A stretch of 64,000 nucleotides of DNA, from positions 46,362,821-46,426,820 of the forward strand of contig JALGPY010000002.1 of the NCBI GenBank assembly GCA_023055425.1, written 5' to 3'. The notes under the pieces are model-generated. The model worked only from the letters and a program-made list of their open reading frames with translations. It was not told the origin of the DNA and did not search any database. How positions within the stretch are numbered: position 1 is the stretch's first letter; each line of letters starts with the position of its first letter. The position numbers were made by a program, and so were the translations under genes. Below are positions 51,367 through 62,571 of the stretch, piece by piece. Source of the stretch: Linanthus parryae (Eukaryota > Streptophyta > Magnoliopsida > Ericales > Polemoniaceae).

Positions 51367-52794
51367 TGTAGGGTTTTGATCATGGATGCGCAACGGAAAA
51401 ACAAATATTATCCATGCAATACCCTCCAAGGATCACCGGACAAGAGACATAACGATGGTAAGGGAATAAATCAAGTTACACACCTTAGGATTTCTCCTGT
51501 GATGACTTGTAACGTGAATTGTGTCACGTTCTCTATAGTTGATTCGCGCCTAGAGTTGAGATCTAGATCTTCCTTCTCCTTTGTGCTAGCCCGGAATGGA
51601 GTAAGAGGAAGAAGAAATCACACAACACGAGGAAACAAGGAGGGGCGGCCTCCTTGTTTGGGCCGACGGGAAGGGGGCGACGGCATGGGGGGCGGACGGC
51701 TCCTCTTGCTTGCTTGCTCTCTCTCCTTTTGTTCTCTCCCACTCAAGTTATGAACTAAAGGCTCATAAGTGTGGGAAGGAAGGAAGGAGTATCCTTTATA
51801 TAGTCCAAAAAATCCTTGCCAACTACCTAAAGGACCCATTCTAGTCCTACTAGAATTCGGTTTAGTCCCTTCCTTGCAAATTAGTCCTACTAAGTTTGCA
51901 AGGTGTTGCAAAGTGATCCTTCTAATTAATTAATCCTATTAATTAATTCCAAAATCTAGTTCAACTCTATATAGCGTGTGACCCCATAGGTTCTATCTAG
52001 TTGGTAGCAACAATTTGCTAATATGGAGCGGTTTCTAGAAAAACATCCATTCTAGCCAACTAATAGAATAGTCATCCGACAAACCTTGTACAAGTAATTG
52101 TCTCATCCCTTTGTCTCTATATGCGTATTGGACACGAGACATACAAGTCACACTCGTATATCCAATCCATAGTTTCTCGATCCATGGGAATAGCCTTATT
52201 CGTGCAAATAACATCAATATCCTATATTGATTTATTTGAGTCTGGCCAGACATTCTATAAGCACTATTCCTCGAGTGGCCTAGGATATTTGCTCCCGTTA
52301 TGTGGGATGGACAAATTCTATCTACGTCCACTACGATCTCTAAGCTTGTTTCTTATTGTATCCGGTACACGCCTTTATAACTACCTTGTTACGGTGTAGC
52401 GTTTGACGCTACCAAAATCACAATAATCCACAACTAGAATATCTAGCTACTTCAAGTCTAAGGATGACAATACCATTGCACCACGAGAAGCACTTGTGAC
52501 TTAACAAAACATGTATGTAGCCTTCTCGGAGATGGGTCAATCCAGTGCGCCATTACCCTTAATGCACACTCATGTGTTGGATCATGATATCTCCATATCA
52601 ATCCAACCCCATACTAGTCTATAGATGATTGTCCTATTAATCATTATACTGGACTAGAGATATTTAATATAAACAACACAATTATAAATCTAAGGACTTC
52701 ATTATATTAAATATCCAATAAATAATACAATGAATGTTCTAGCCAAAATAAATTCATACTAAACTAGATTGCCTCTAGGGCATCTATTCCAACA
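51367..52794 (-). mobile_element. 5' LTR of the Copia element
   Basis: 1,428 bp, TGTAGGG to CCAACA on the plus strand, colinear with the 3' LTR. A minus-strand TATA box lies at 51793-51803. Confidence 0.9.
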
Positions 52795-52799
52795 AAACA

Positions 52800-55700
52800 A
52801 ACTTGCAGATGAATTCGAGAGAAGTGAGAGAAAGTGGTTGTTATGGCAAGGCAAAGCTTTGTGTTCTTTGCCTCACGATTATGAAGAGGAGGAATAAGAT
52901 TTCGAAGGCATGGATGATGATGAAGAATACGATTTCTTTCTTAAATAGCGATATGAGGATGATGAAACAAGAATATTCTTTGTCATTGCTCCAAATGATG
53001 ATCTTAAACCTGGTAAGTAATACTAAGACTATTGTTATACTATTTAACTAGAAGGATAACATTAATAAATTATATGCCTACAGGAGTAACATACACCAGG
53101 AAGATGTTGAGGCGATGACTTTTTCCAGTGAGATCGAGGCTTTTGACTGGTACAACCTTTATGCCTTGATGCTTGGTTTTGGGATAAGAAGGTGTAACAG
53201 GAGGTATTTCGACCCGAAAACGAAGGAATTCACAAAGTCTATGATCTTTGTATTGTTGGGTTTGTTTTGTGATTCAAACAAAAGGTTGGGCAATCAAGAT
53301 AAGGAAGGGACAAAGCCAACATTATTTTTTTGGTGCATGAGAAACATGGGATAGTTTCTCATGCTTGGGGCGGTGGACGTCCGTGTAAATTGGGTTGGCT
53401 ATGTCTTTGGCAGCAAGTTGTTTCCAAACAACTTTTAGAAAGATTCATTTTGTCTTCTTTTGTCTTGGATTGGAAGTGGCCTATTTAAAGGATGGTGACT
53501 TTGCTAAGCATTTGTACTTACTCTTATTTGTAATCTCTTTCAATTGGCATAAGGGTAGGTCTTGTGCGTGGGTATTGTTTTGGGTGGCCGTCGTGGTCGT
53601 TGTGGCCGCCATGGTCGTTGTGGCCACGGCGTGCATTGTAATCGGGTTTCTTCTCATCAATAAATTGGTTGGTTTGGCCGTGGATGTAACTAGTCTCAAA
53701 ACTAGTGAACCACGTAAAATCTTGTGTTCTTGATCTTGATTTTGTTTTCTCGCTTTCTCTGGTCTCTCACGTATTGGAATCCTAACATGTATGTGCCCGA
53801 CAAGGTGTACGATCTGATAAGTGGAAATACAAAGAAAATTGGAAGAGGGAGCATACTAGAAACACTCGGTGCCTCTGCAAAGATCGAATAATAATTACAA
53901 GAACTTCACCTACGGAGCCGTTTACAGTGGATTATTTTCAACCAATACATTCGCACACACTTTCTGATCCACAGTGCAGGAGCATGCACCAGTCTCACAG
54001 AAAGGTGAACGAGTCAGATATCGGACACATCAGATCACTGAAGGAGGTGGGCATAAAGTATTGTCAATGCTTCCTTTTGATGGTAAAACAAGCTGGTGGC
54101 TAGTCCAACGTCCCTTACACATAGAAGGATATGTATAACAAAATGGCTTCTCTGGACAAAGTATATGCCACTTAAGGAGATGGCCAACATACTCTGGCAT
54201 ACATTGATAGTCTGAAAGAAAGCCACCATGGTGTTTTGAGGGGGTAACAATATTCTCTTCACAGTTACAAATGTTTTCTATGGAATTGATATTATGCTCG
54301 TTCATCAGAATTGCTATCTTCTGGTAACAATTGTTATCTCTTGAAATAATTAGTACTTTTAAGCTATCCGTTTGTTCTTCATTTTTATAATTATTAATTG
54401 TGACCTTCTAATACTATATGTTTTCTTATTTTTTATTTTTAGGTACAAATTGGGTAGCAAACAAGAACTTCAAAGTTTATTTTGGTGTGACAGGAGATCA
54501 CAGGATTATTACAAGAGGTTGGTGACTTATTTTCGATGCAACATACAAAGCCAGCATGTATTGAAAACCCTTAGTAATTCTATTTGGGGTGAACAATCAC
54601 TTTCAAAATACATTTTTTGCCTTTGCGGTTGTTCAAGATGAGGAAAAAGAAACATATGAGTGGGTCTTGAGTTGTTTGATGGAGGCAATGGAGAATAAGA
54701 AGCCCGTGCGGTTATTACGGGTGGTGATTTAGTCATGAAAAGTTCCATTCAAAAAACTTTCCCACATGCAAAACATCGTTTATGTTCTTGGCATCTTTGT
54801 CAGAATGCTGAAGGAAAGCTGAAGAAGGGTGCCGCATTCATTTCTGATTTGAAGAAATGTATGTATAGTAGGAAACTCAAGAGTTTTTGGATTGAAGATT
54901 GGCAGGCCATGGCAGAAAAATGGAACCTTTGTGATAGCCATTGGATCCAAGTCACCTATTTGGCTAGGCACATGTGGGCAGAGACATACTTGAAATTCTT
55001 CTTCTTTGCCGGACAAACAACAACCTCAAGGTGCGAGAGCATAAGCAATTTCTTCAAGGATTTTGTCCTATATGGATAAGCTGGTCGACCTTTGCAGGGG
55101 TTTAATGACTGGGATAGAAAAGCTACGAACAAATGAGAGGGAGGAACACTTTAAATCTGACCAATCGGACCCGATACTTACAACGAGGTTCAGGCAGCTC
55201 GAGGAGCATGCAGCTGAGGTGTTCACCAATAATATCTTCCTGAAGTTCAAGATTCAAGCTGAGATGGCTGAGGATTATAGAGTATTGAAGGTTATTCCCA
55301 TTGAAGAATCAAGTGTTGATCAATTCTACGTGATGAGAGGTGAAATAAAGTAAAGTGCCGTACGCATCTTTCTCACTTCATTTAGATATTTATATTGTTT
55401 GCATCGTACACACGTAGTACTTTTGATTGCCAAATTATCTAATGTATGTCTAAAAGTTTAGTACCGTTCTCTTATACTATGTAAATGTGTTCTCTCTATT
55501 TATGGTAATATTCTGCTGTTTCCTCCATAATTTTTGAAATGCATGTTTTCTATAACATACAATTGTTATCATGTAGAATAACATTGTTTACTCAACTGCT
55601 GCAGCAAATTGTTCACTGTACGCGAGCTAATCGCGGTCTTTACTGCACTTGTTTTAATTTTGAGACATCGAAGATGATTTACAAACATATGATTCTTGTT

Positions 55701-56188
55701 CTGAAAGAGAATGGTGTTCATAGGATCCCTGAAAATTTAATTGCCGATAGGTGGGTAAAACGGATAAGAAATTCTATGAAACCGAGCATTCGATGAAGGA
55801 GCCTGTTCAGAAGTCGTGTGATGACCCACATGTCCAAGCTTTTCGTCGGGGTTCCATGAAGAGCCAAGTGGCATTGTATACCTCTTTGAGTTGTAGATCT
55901 TTCGGAAATTTTAAGTTTTGGAAGGAGCATATGGCCGATGAAATCAGAACTATGAAGAGAATGATTTTTCGATCTGAAGAGGGTACCCATGGAGTTGTGA
56001 AGAAAGAGGATAATCCTTACAGCCACGTGAAAAATCCGAAACCACCGGACACGAGGAACCCAAAAGGACCCAAGCAAGACAAGCGCAGAAGGTGCGATAA
56101 TTGCAAGGAGCTTGGACACGACAGGATTACATGTCCCAATCCTCCCGTGGACTCCTACGAAGATGTAATCCATGCGGAAGATGATTAA
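52800..56188 (+). pseudogene. FAR1/FHY3-related (FRS, MULE transposase-derived) pseudogene
   Basis: FRS proteins are transcription factors or transposases derived from Mutator-like elements. Block 52803-52990 is acidic (DDDEEYDFF) and has a stop. Block 53110-53360 carries the FAR1 DNA-binding start MTFSSEIEAFDWYNLYA with GFGIRR. Block 54450-55080 is the MULE transposase domain: FWCDRRSQ, DATYKASMY and FGVNNH in other frames, DEEKETYEWVL, then ITGGDLVMK and HRLCSWHLCQNAEG. Next come the C-terminal helices to 55353 and a degenerate SWIM finger (CTCFNFE, about 55650-55690). A zinc knuckle CDNCKELGHDRITC lies at 56093-56134. Several frameshifts and stops, plus foreign sequence at about 53360-54440, rule out function. 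The 5' part was cut by the Copia insertion. Confidence 0.8.
53390..54440. other. Non-FRS sequence splitting the FRS domains
   Basis: Between the FAR1 domain and the transposase domain lie about 1 kb that do not fit the protein. Part (53690-53800) resembles the end of an LTR (CACGTAAAATCTTGTGTTC... then CTCACGTATTGG), and a short internal repeat TGGTCGTTGTGGCC occurs near 53590-53630. The region 54255-54360 has intron-like AT-rich text. This may be an old insertion plus an intron. Edges not resolved. Confidence 0.35.
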
Positions 56189-56727
56189 CAAGAGATACCA
56201 GTTGAATTTTATGACAAAGGGGACTTCTATTGATCTCAATCAACAAATATGTTATTGAAAGGCAATTAAGACTTATGTTTGCTGGTTTTAAGATGGAATT
56301 ACTCGTGAAGTTTCAACAATGAAAAAGAATGTTATCTGATTGATGTTATATTGTTATCTCATTTATGTTACTGGTTATCTTCTAATCGTATGATGTTATC
56401 TTTTTGGACAATTACTACAGCAGAAGGACTAAAATTGTTATCTATGGCTATTTAATTGCCTAACAATGTTATCTACAAACCCTAGTGACCTGCTATACCG
56501 GGTATTTTTTTTGTCTTGTAGCGGCGGGGCCCACACAAAAAAATAAAAATCTGTCAAAACCCTAATCCCGGAAGCACGGTAGACCGACCCGCAATAATTG
56601 TTGCTATTAGCAGTGTCGTCAGCAAACTAGTGTGTGGAGTAATACTACTACTTTATGGCTGTAGAAAGAGTGGTAGAATACTACTACGGTAGGAGTAGAG
56701 TAACAAAGTAGTGAATGTGAGGTCGCC
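56189..56727. other. Intergenic region upstream of the defensin-like gene
   Basis: No coding region seen. Repeated TGTTATCT / GTTATC words between 56330 and 56480 resemble those near the FRS pseudogene and the 25.9-26.2-kb repeats. Confidence 0.45.
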
Positions 56728-56735
56728 TATAAATA
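56728..56735 (+). promoter_or_regulatory. TATA box of the defensin-like gene
   Basis: TATAAATA in the context CGCCTATAAATACC, 68 bp before the proposed ATG. A transcript would start near 56760. That excludes the upstream in-frame ATG at 56743 and supports the start at 56803. Confidence 0.75.
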
Positions 56736-56802
56736 CCACCAAATGGTCAAGTTAGTTTCTGCACAAAACAAACAAACATCTCTCGACTTGTTAGAAATTA
56801 AC

Positions 56803-57335
56803 ATGGCGGTCAACAACTGGAACAAGAGTGGATCAGCTACTATCATTGGCGGTGCATCTCTGAAACAATTGTTGTTCGTTGCTGCTTCATGCCTGATATT
56901 TCTCCTAGCTGTTTCCGGCTCTGCCTCTGCCGATGAGGAGCTCACTCCCGACATCATCGTTTCACTTGTTTCCGGCTCTGCCTCTGCCGGTGAGGGTCGG
57001 AGCACACTCACTACATCATTTCTTTCACTTGGATATGTATATGTGTGTGCGCGCGCATTTTCTCATTCACACACAACAAAAGCTGCTATCAACTTGATTT
57101 TGCTAGTACCAATTCTGTATTTTACGGCTGAACGAAGAAACATTAATTTATTTGCTATTCTTTTAATTTGGTGTTCGCAGGGAAAGCTGATATAGATAAT
57201 TGCCCACACCCTGAAGTGATTCGCTGGGCTTGTATTGGTGGGTTGCCTGCTTGTTTTGTTGCCTGCGCATACCAGGGACACCTTCCTGTTATTTCGAGAT
57301 GCTCAGATTATAGTACGGATTGCCAGTGTTGCTGA
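56803..57335 (+). CDS. Secreted cysteine-rich (defensin-like) peptide, two exons
   Basis: Exon 1 is 56803-56989, the intron 56990-57180 (GTGAGG...TTCGCAG, 191 bp) and exon 2 57181-57335. Together they encode 113 residues. The N-terminus has a signal peptide with the hydrophobic core LLFVAASCLIFLLAVSG (residues about 23-39). A propeptide-like stretch containing a repeated SGSASA follows. Exon 2 encodes a 50-residue domain with eight cysteines: C-x8-C-x6-C-x3-C-x11-C-x6-C-x-C-C. The C-x3-C plus C-x-C pair is the cysteine-stabilised alpha-beta signature of plant defensins, but the last cysteine directly follows the seventh, which is atypical. The split between signal exon and cysteine exon is typical of plant defensin-like genes. 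Likely role: extracellular defence or signalling peptide. Exact family uncertain. Confidence 0.7.
56911..57024 (+). repeat. 57-bp tandem duplication spanning the exon 1 splice donor
   Basis: GTTTCCGGCTCTGCCTCTG occurs at 56911 and 56968, a 57-bp (19-codon) period. Each copy continues GCCG-T/A-TGAGG. In the second copy this is the splice donor G|GTGAGG. In the first copy the equivalent is GATGAGG, without GT, so it is read as coding sequence. The copies diverge by small indels after that. Confidence 0.85.
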
Positions 57336-58427
57336 AGTACTTATAAGTCTCTTTGAGTGCGCGCTGTTATGTTGATGTGTTCACGTTGTTGCAACTTGAA
57401 ACGAATAATTAATAATTAAGTGGTTCATGTAGTTCTGAGATTTGGTTGCTTGCTTGCTAGAGGAACCTATCTGTTGTAGATGTTGTTGTTCCCGTTATTG
57501 AAGCCTACTATATTCTATGAATGTTCATTTCCTTTTTCGAGTGTACCGCTTTTATTAATTTGTCAAATAATAATAATAATAATAATAACAATACTAGTGA
57601 CTTAATTATTAGTAATGCGAATATTAACATTTTTTGTTTCGAAACTTTAATCTCTGTATGTAAGATACAGGAGTCCTCAATTAGTACGTAGTATTAGATT
57701 ATCTAATGTGCCTTGCGTGTGTATCACAACTCGCATCGCCACCGTCACTATGATAGAACCGATTGACACTCTTACCTCTCAAATTCTCAATCTCTATCAA
57801 GTTTTAGTTCTGATTTTTTCAAGTTCGACAACAGATTGGATAATTTCGGGGACAACGTGAAGGTTCTCCCGATTGAAAATTGGTACACAATTGAACCCGT
57901 CGCTCCCGATTTCTGGCTGTGACTGGTAGCTGGGTAGTGGATCGTGAGCCGATCTACAGGCTCATTGGATGTTGTACTGGTTGTATTCATATCATGTGCT
58001 AGCTATTGCTCTCCTTCATCTTCTTTTTAAATGTTTATACGATGGTCTGGAAACAACAATGGTTGTTGGATGTGATCATGCATACGTTACACGGTTCTCT
58101 TCTTAATTCTACCGGTTCTCTTTAAGAACACAAACTTAACAGAGAGCTGTTTTTTGGGAAGTATAATAGAGAGCGATTGATTCTTATTTTCTCCCTTTCT
58201 TTTTCTTTTGTTCAAAGAAGATCCTCCTTTTCTTCTTCTTCATCAGTTTTATTTTCGTATGATTTTTTTTGAAGTTTTTATTGGTTTTTTTGTATATTAT
58301 TTTTCTTTTTTTTTGTGCTCAATTTTATTTTATTATAGTATATATGTTGGGATAAAATTACAGTGTAGGCCATCACCTAAACGGGTTTCCGTTAACTATT
58401 TCCTAAAAAAATGGAGGTCTATTCTTC
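57336..58427. other. Intergenic sequence
   Basis: The start probably holds the 3' untranslated region of the defensin-like gene (AATAATTAATAATTAAG near 57405). A short AAT microsatellite lies at 57569-57590. No gene is supported. The minus ORF at 57787-57990 has no motif. Confidence 0.5.
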
Positions 58428-58748
58428 AAGGGTGAAAGACATTTTCACCCCCTTAGTGTGACACAAATACACTTTCACCCACTCTTTCAAGAAAATGACA
58501 CTTCATGTGTCCAGTTTCGGACACCGACAATCCCTACTTGTGACGTCGCTAGAATGGGGTGGAGCTGGGCCGTCATTGATAGAAGTTTTTGGGACAAATT
58601 TGTTCTTTTAGAATAAGGAATAACACAATTAAAAATGTAAGTGATATAGCCGGGCACTCTAAAGAAGTGAAAGTGTCATTTTCTGACTAGTATGCGATGA
58701 AAGTGTCTTTAAGTTAAACCTGAGGATGTGAATGTGTCTTTCACCCTT
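58428..58748. mobile_element. Foldback/MITE-like element, 321 bp
   Basis: The ends form an inverted repeat: AAGGGTGAAAGACATTTTCAC on the left and AAAGGGTGAAAGACACATTC read from the right. The arms continue with the shared word AAAATGACACTT. No clear target duplication. Superfamily not assigned. Confidence 0.6.
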
Positions 58749-59026
58749 TTCTTAACTACCATGCACCAAATCTTAACTTATGTAGTTCCCCTAGTACAAG
58801 AGGAATCCATTAATTTTGTCGAATCCTACGACTATCTGTTATGATTTTTTTTGTCACCTTTTGTGAATTGTGAGCGCGCTATTTTATTCAAGAACTATTT
58901 TTTCTTGCTTTCGTGAGCGTGCTATCTTATTAATTTGATGAATCATAATAAAAATGTATAGTGGATATTATTCTTACTTTTGACAAATCATTATTATCAT
59001 GCTTCGGCATAACACTGTAATCAAAT

Positions 59027-59115
59027 GGGTGTTAGCTCAGTGGTAGAACGTTTGATGTATCTGCATGAGGTCTGGGTTCAAACCCGGCTATATGATGTAA
59101 TTCTAAAAAAAAAAA
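59027..59115 (+). mobile_element. tRNA-like SINE relic (A and B boxes, A-rich tail)
   Basis: GGGTGTTAGCTCAGTGGTAG contains a Pol III A box, GGTTCAAACCC is a consensus B box, and the order and spacing fit a tRNA head. The 3' end cannot pair with the 5' GGGTGTT, so it is not a working tRNA. It ends TTCTA followed by an 11-A tail. It resembles a tRNA-derived short SINE or retroposed tRNA. Flanking duplications not found. Confidence 0.55.
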
Positions 59116-59269
59116 TGTAACCCTGTATGATAAAGAAGTGCATACTCCCGTAGAACTAGTTTTATGCACAGAGTGTTGTGTGTGGTATTTATTTATCAAT
59201 AATGCTATGAAAGCCGAAAGAAGACCCTGACGGGAGGCCGAACAGGCCATGTAATGCTTACATGGCATG

Positions 59270-59482
59270 AGTCCAATTGACGAGAAATTTTTGTTTGCTC
59301 TAAGAGAAAATCCACGTGGTGCTCTAATCAATACAGCACATGACACGTCAGGAAGAAAGAGCATGAGTTGGAGACAAAAGAAAGTGGATTCCTACATGTT
59401 CCTGACGTGTCCCGTGATGTATTGATTAGAGCACCACGTCATATTTGCTCTTGGAGCAAGCAGTAATTACTCCCAATTGACT
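59270..59482. mobile_element. Inverted-repeat (foldback) element, 213 bp
   Basis: Left arm 59270-59352 and right arm 59400-59482 are inverted copies. Shared words, read in the same sense, are GTGGTGCTCTAATCAATACA and GACACGTCAGGA. The arms are about 83 bp with a 47-bp loop. A MITE or hairpin-RNA source are both possible. Confidence 0.75.
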
Positions 59483-61441
59483 GCTAAACTCTTTAATGAT
59501 ACATTATTTTATTGTACCAATATATTCTATGGGGTCCACATGATAAACATTAAAGAAATGTTACCCACTACGTTTTTGTTTTCTCAAGAATTTACACAAC
59601 AGTAGGAAGCTTTTGTTGGATTAAAATTTGATCAAGCTCTACTTAAATATGTACCAATTTCAATCTGAAACTCTGTATTGTCTCTTTTGATGAGTTTTGG
59701 TTTGCGTTATCACATTGCTTAACATTTTCTTGCCGACGTTATGGACCTTGTTTCAAATTTGAATGAACTAGTGATTATTTGTGATCCTATTTTTATTACG
59801 GTTTCCTTTATTCATTCGAAACGGAATTTCTCTTTTTCAGAAAATGAACTTTTGAAGACATATTTGTTATCAGGGAAAGGACTTATGACTTATGTATACT
59901 ACTACATCACAAGATTTTGACATCAACAGCAGAATGAGGAGACTACTCTTAAAACTCTTTCTATATGAGATTAGTACTAAGTGCCTGGAAATAACGTAAA
60001 ACAGAGAAAAAGAATAATGTTTCTCAATGCGACACACGTGTTGTTTTTCTTTTTTAATGATTTTTCGTACTTTTCGTGATTAAACACATTCCTAATTTTG
60101 ATGACGTTTAAAACAAAAAATGTATATTGTTTGTGTATGTACAAAATGATACTAGAGTGAATTGACAATGAAATTTAACAGTGTTTCAAATATATTTTTG
60201 CTTCTAAACAGTATTTTTAGACAAATAATATTATTTTTTTACTTTTTTTTCCTGTTATTAAACAGATACTAAACATGTTCTAACAAACATTACTTGTAGG
60301 TAGATGAAGGTGTATGGTTTTTCTAGAATGTAAAAATATGCGATGTTATATAATACATGTAAGATGTTATGTGTCTTCACTAATTGGTGATTCCACCTAA
60401 AAAAATGGTTTAACAGAGCCTAAAATGTACGAACAAACGAAACTAATTTTTTTTTGTTATGTTATAATTAAGCTGACTTTTAGTCTCATGGCTAGCAATC
60501 TAGCATGTATTTAACCTACACTAATTTTGGTAATGCCTTTGTTGTAGCTTAAGTTGAATTAAAAAGTCATGACAAACATAGTTTATAACACCAAACATGA
60601 CTTATACAAGGTTAGTTTTGTCATTTATAAGTTCAAATTTCAGCAAGTGAAAAAACATACAAGTACCAAGTACTATGGGAGAAGAATTATTTAATATATG
60701 ATGATGTGGTCCCATGAGAATATATGGAGTATAATAAAATAATCAATTATCAAAGAATCTGCATTGAATTGGAGTCCTGCCACATATGCTTGACGTGGCA
60801 ATTCGGCCTCCAGTCGGTAATTTGTTTAGGCTTCCTTAGCATTACACTCTTTATTTATTTGCAAATCTACACATGCATGGAAGCAAAATAGTCGGGTAAA
60901 GAAAAAAGTACATGTGATGTGTTTCTACCATCTTCGTGCATGCAGTGAGTTGTGGGGCTATAGTCCCCCTCCAGTTTGTAAAATTGAAATTTGACTTATA
61001 TTTGTTCATTAATTATATTTTAGGTTGTGCTGAAATTAGGCAATAAATCCCACTACTTAGGTTTATTTCTTTTTTAAACTGGAACAGAAGCTTTTCATTA
61101 ACAAAAAAAAAGATGTCACAGCTCAAGAACTACAAGGGGCTACTTAGGTTTATTTCTTAATGTGTTCTCTTTTAAACAATTGGCCCCCACTGAGGTAAAA
61201 TCTAAAATCTACCTTGTTCGCCACGAGTTTTCTGGTAATACAAGAGGAATTGTACGGACAAAAACGATGTACATAGTTAAATAAGGACTATTACACATCA
61301 TTAGGGGGTGAATTTGTCTTTTGGTATACTTAGAAAAATCTGCATAAAGTAATTGGGAACTTTGTCATGAAACGGAGGGATAGGGAGTAGAAATTTATGT
61401 CCGACCGCTCTATGAGGCTATGTTGGTCCAGTACAACAAAC
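59483..61441. other. Intergenic sequence with a lone Stowaway-type end
   Basis: No gene supported. At 61370-61389 GAAACGGAGGGATAGGGAG looks like the right end of a Stowaway-like element whose left end I could not locate. Confidence 0.45.
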
Positions 61442-62175
61442 CATAGTTATTAAATCCGGACAGACCCGGCCGGTTCGATCGGGGAACCGGACCCGGAACC
61501 GATTCGGGCACTATTCGGTTCGTATATGTCACTGACCAGGTCAAACCCGCCTAAATCTGGTCAAACCCGTCGGGTTTGTGATCAACCCGGTGACCCGGTG
61601 TGGGTTAACTGGGTTGAACTGATCCAGGTTTTACATGTTTTAAGCATTAAAAATAAATTGAAATGCTCGTTTAAACATTTTTATTGAACGTTTGTGTGAT
61701 TTCATTCATAATAAATGTAACGGTTAAACAACACAAAAATTAATAATTTGAGCTATTATATGTCAATTTTTAATATATTTCACTCTAAATATGTACTATA
61801 ATATATTACTAATAATTTGTTATTGACCCACCGGTCCGACCAGTGACCCGCCGGTTGGACAGGTGACCCGGCATCTTTGCCGGGTCAACCACCGGTCCGG
61901 GTTTAATAACTACTACCTCTGTTTCTTCTATTTCAGCTTACTTCACTTTTTGACACTATTCACTGGGTCACTTTGATCCGGTGATTTGGTTAGCAAAAAA
62001 TTACACGAATTCGGTAATTTTTGCATGGTCTTGTAGAGTAAACTTTACTCTACCATACTATGAAAAAATTGTAAAAAATTACATCGTTTTGCTATTTAAA
62101 TCACCGGGTCAAAATGATCCAATTACGGATAACTAAGTCAATCACACTTGAAAGAGAAGAAACAGAGGTAGTATG
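61442..62175. mobile_element. hAT-like MITE with 8-bp duplication, interrupted by a Stowaway-like MITE
   Basis: Terminal repeat CATAGTTATTAAATCCGGAC at the left. The right end, after removing the nested MITE, reads CATAGTTATTAAACCCGGAC on the minus strand. CAACAAAC flanks it at 61434-61441 and 62176-62183, an 8-bp duplication as made by hAT transposases. The interior is rich in ACCCGG/CCGGTT words. Own length about 473 bp. Confidence 0.85.
61913..62171. mobile_element. Stowaway-like MITE nested in the hAT-like MITE, 259 bp
   Basis: TA at 61911-61912 and 62172-62173. Ends CTACCTCTGTTTCTTCTATTT and, from the right, CTACCTCTGTTTCTTCTCTT. It carries the family core GGTCACTTTGATCCGGTGA. It inserted at the TA in the right terminal repeat of the hAT-like element and is therefore younger. 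Confidence 0.9.
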
Positions 62176-62571
62176 CAACAAACCCACAACAAACACGTCC
62201 CTACGTGGGATGAGTATAATAATTGTTGCTGTGAGTGTGGAGTTGGAAGTTTCATATATTATGGCAAACATGTCCACGTTGTTGTGTGAGTAAGTACAAT
62301 AAATGTTGCTAATAATGAAAGAAAGACAAGATCCATCTACGAACAGTTTCTGTGGGAGACTGATAAAAAAAAAAGGTTTCTGTGGGAGACCTCCACTTCA
62401 AACATTGAGAAACATCATAGTACGTACACATTAGCTGTAAATCACATTCATGGATGATGATCTGAACCGTTCAATCCAACAACCACCGTGCGCACACAGG
62501 CTGGAGCATCGGCACTGTCTCGGTCACGACTACGACAATGGCTACAGGTGAAAATAAGAGCTTGTTTGGTA

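Noticed and set aside
56743..57195. Single-exon reading of the defensin-like locus starting at 56743
   Set aside because: That ATG is only 8 bases after the TATA box, so upstream of the transcript start, and the frame runs into the intron. The spliced model gives the cysteine domain.
57787..57990. 67-codon minus-strand ORF
   Set aside because: No motif and no gene context.
59027..59100. Functional tRNA gene
   Set aside because: A and B boxes are good, but the acceptor stem cannot form and no proper anticodon arm folds.
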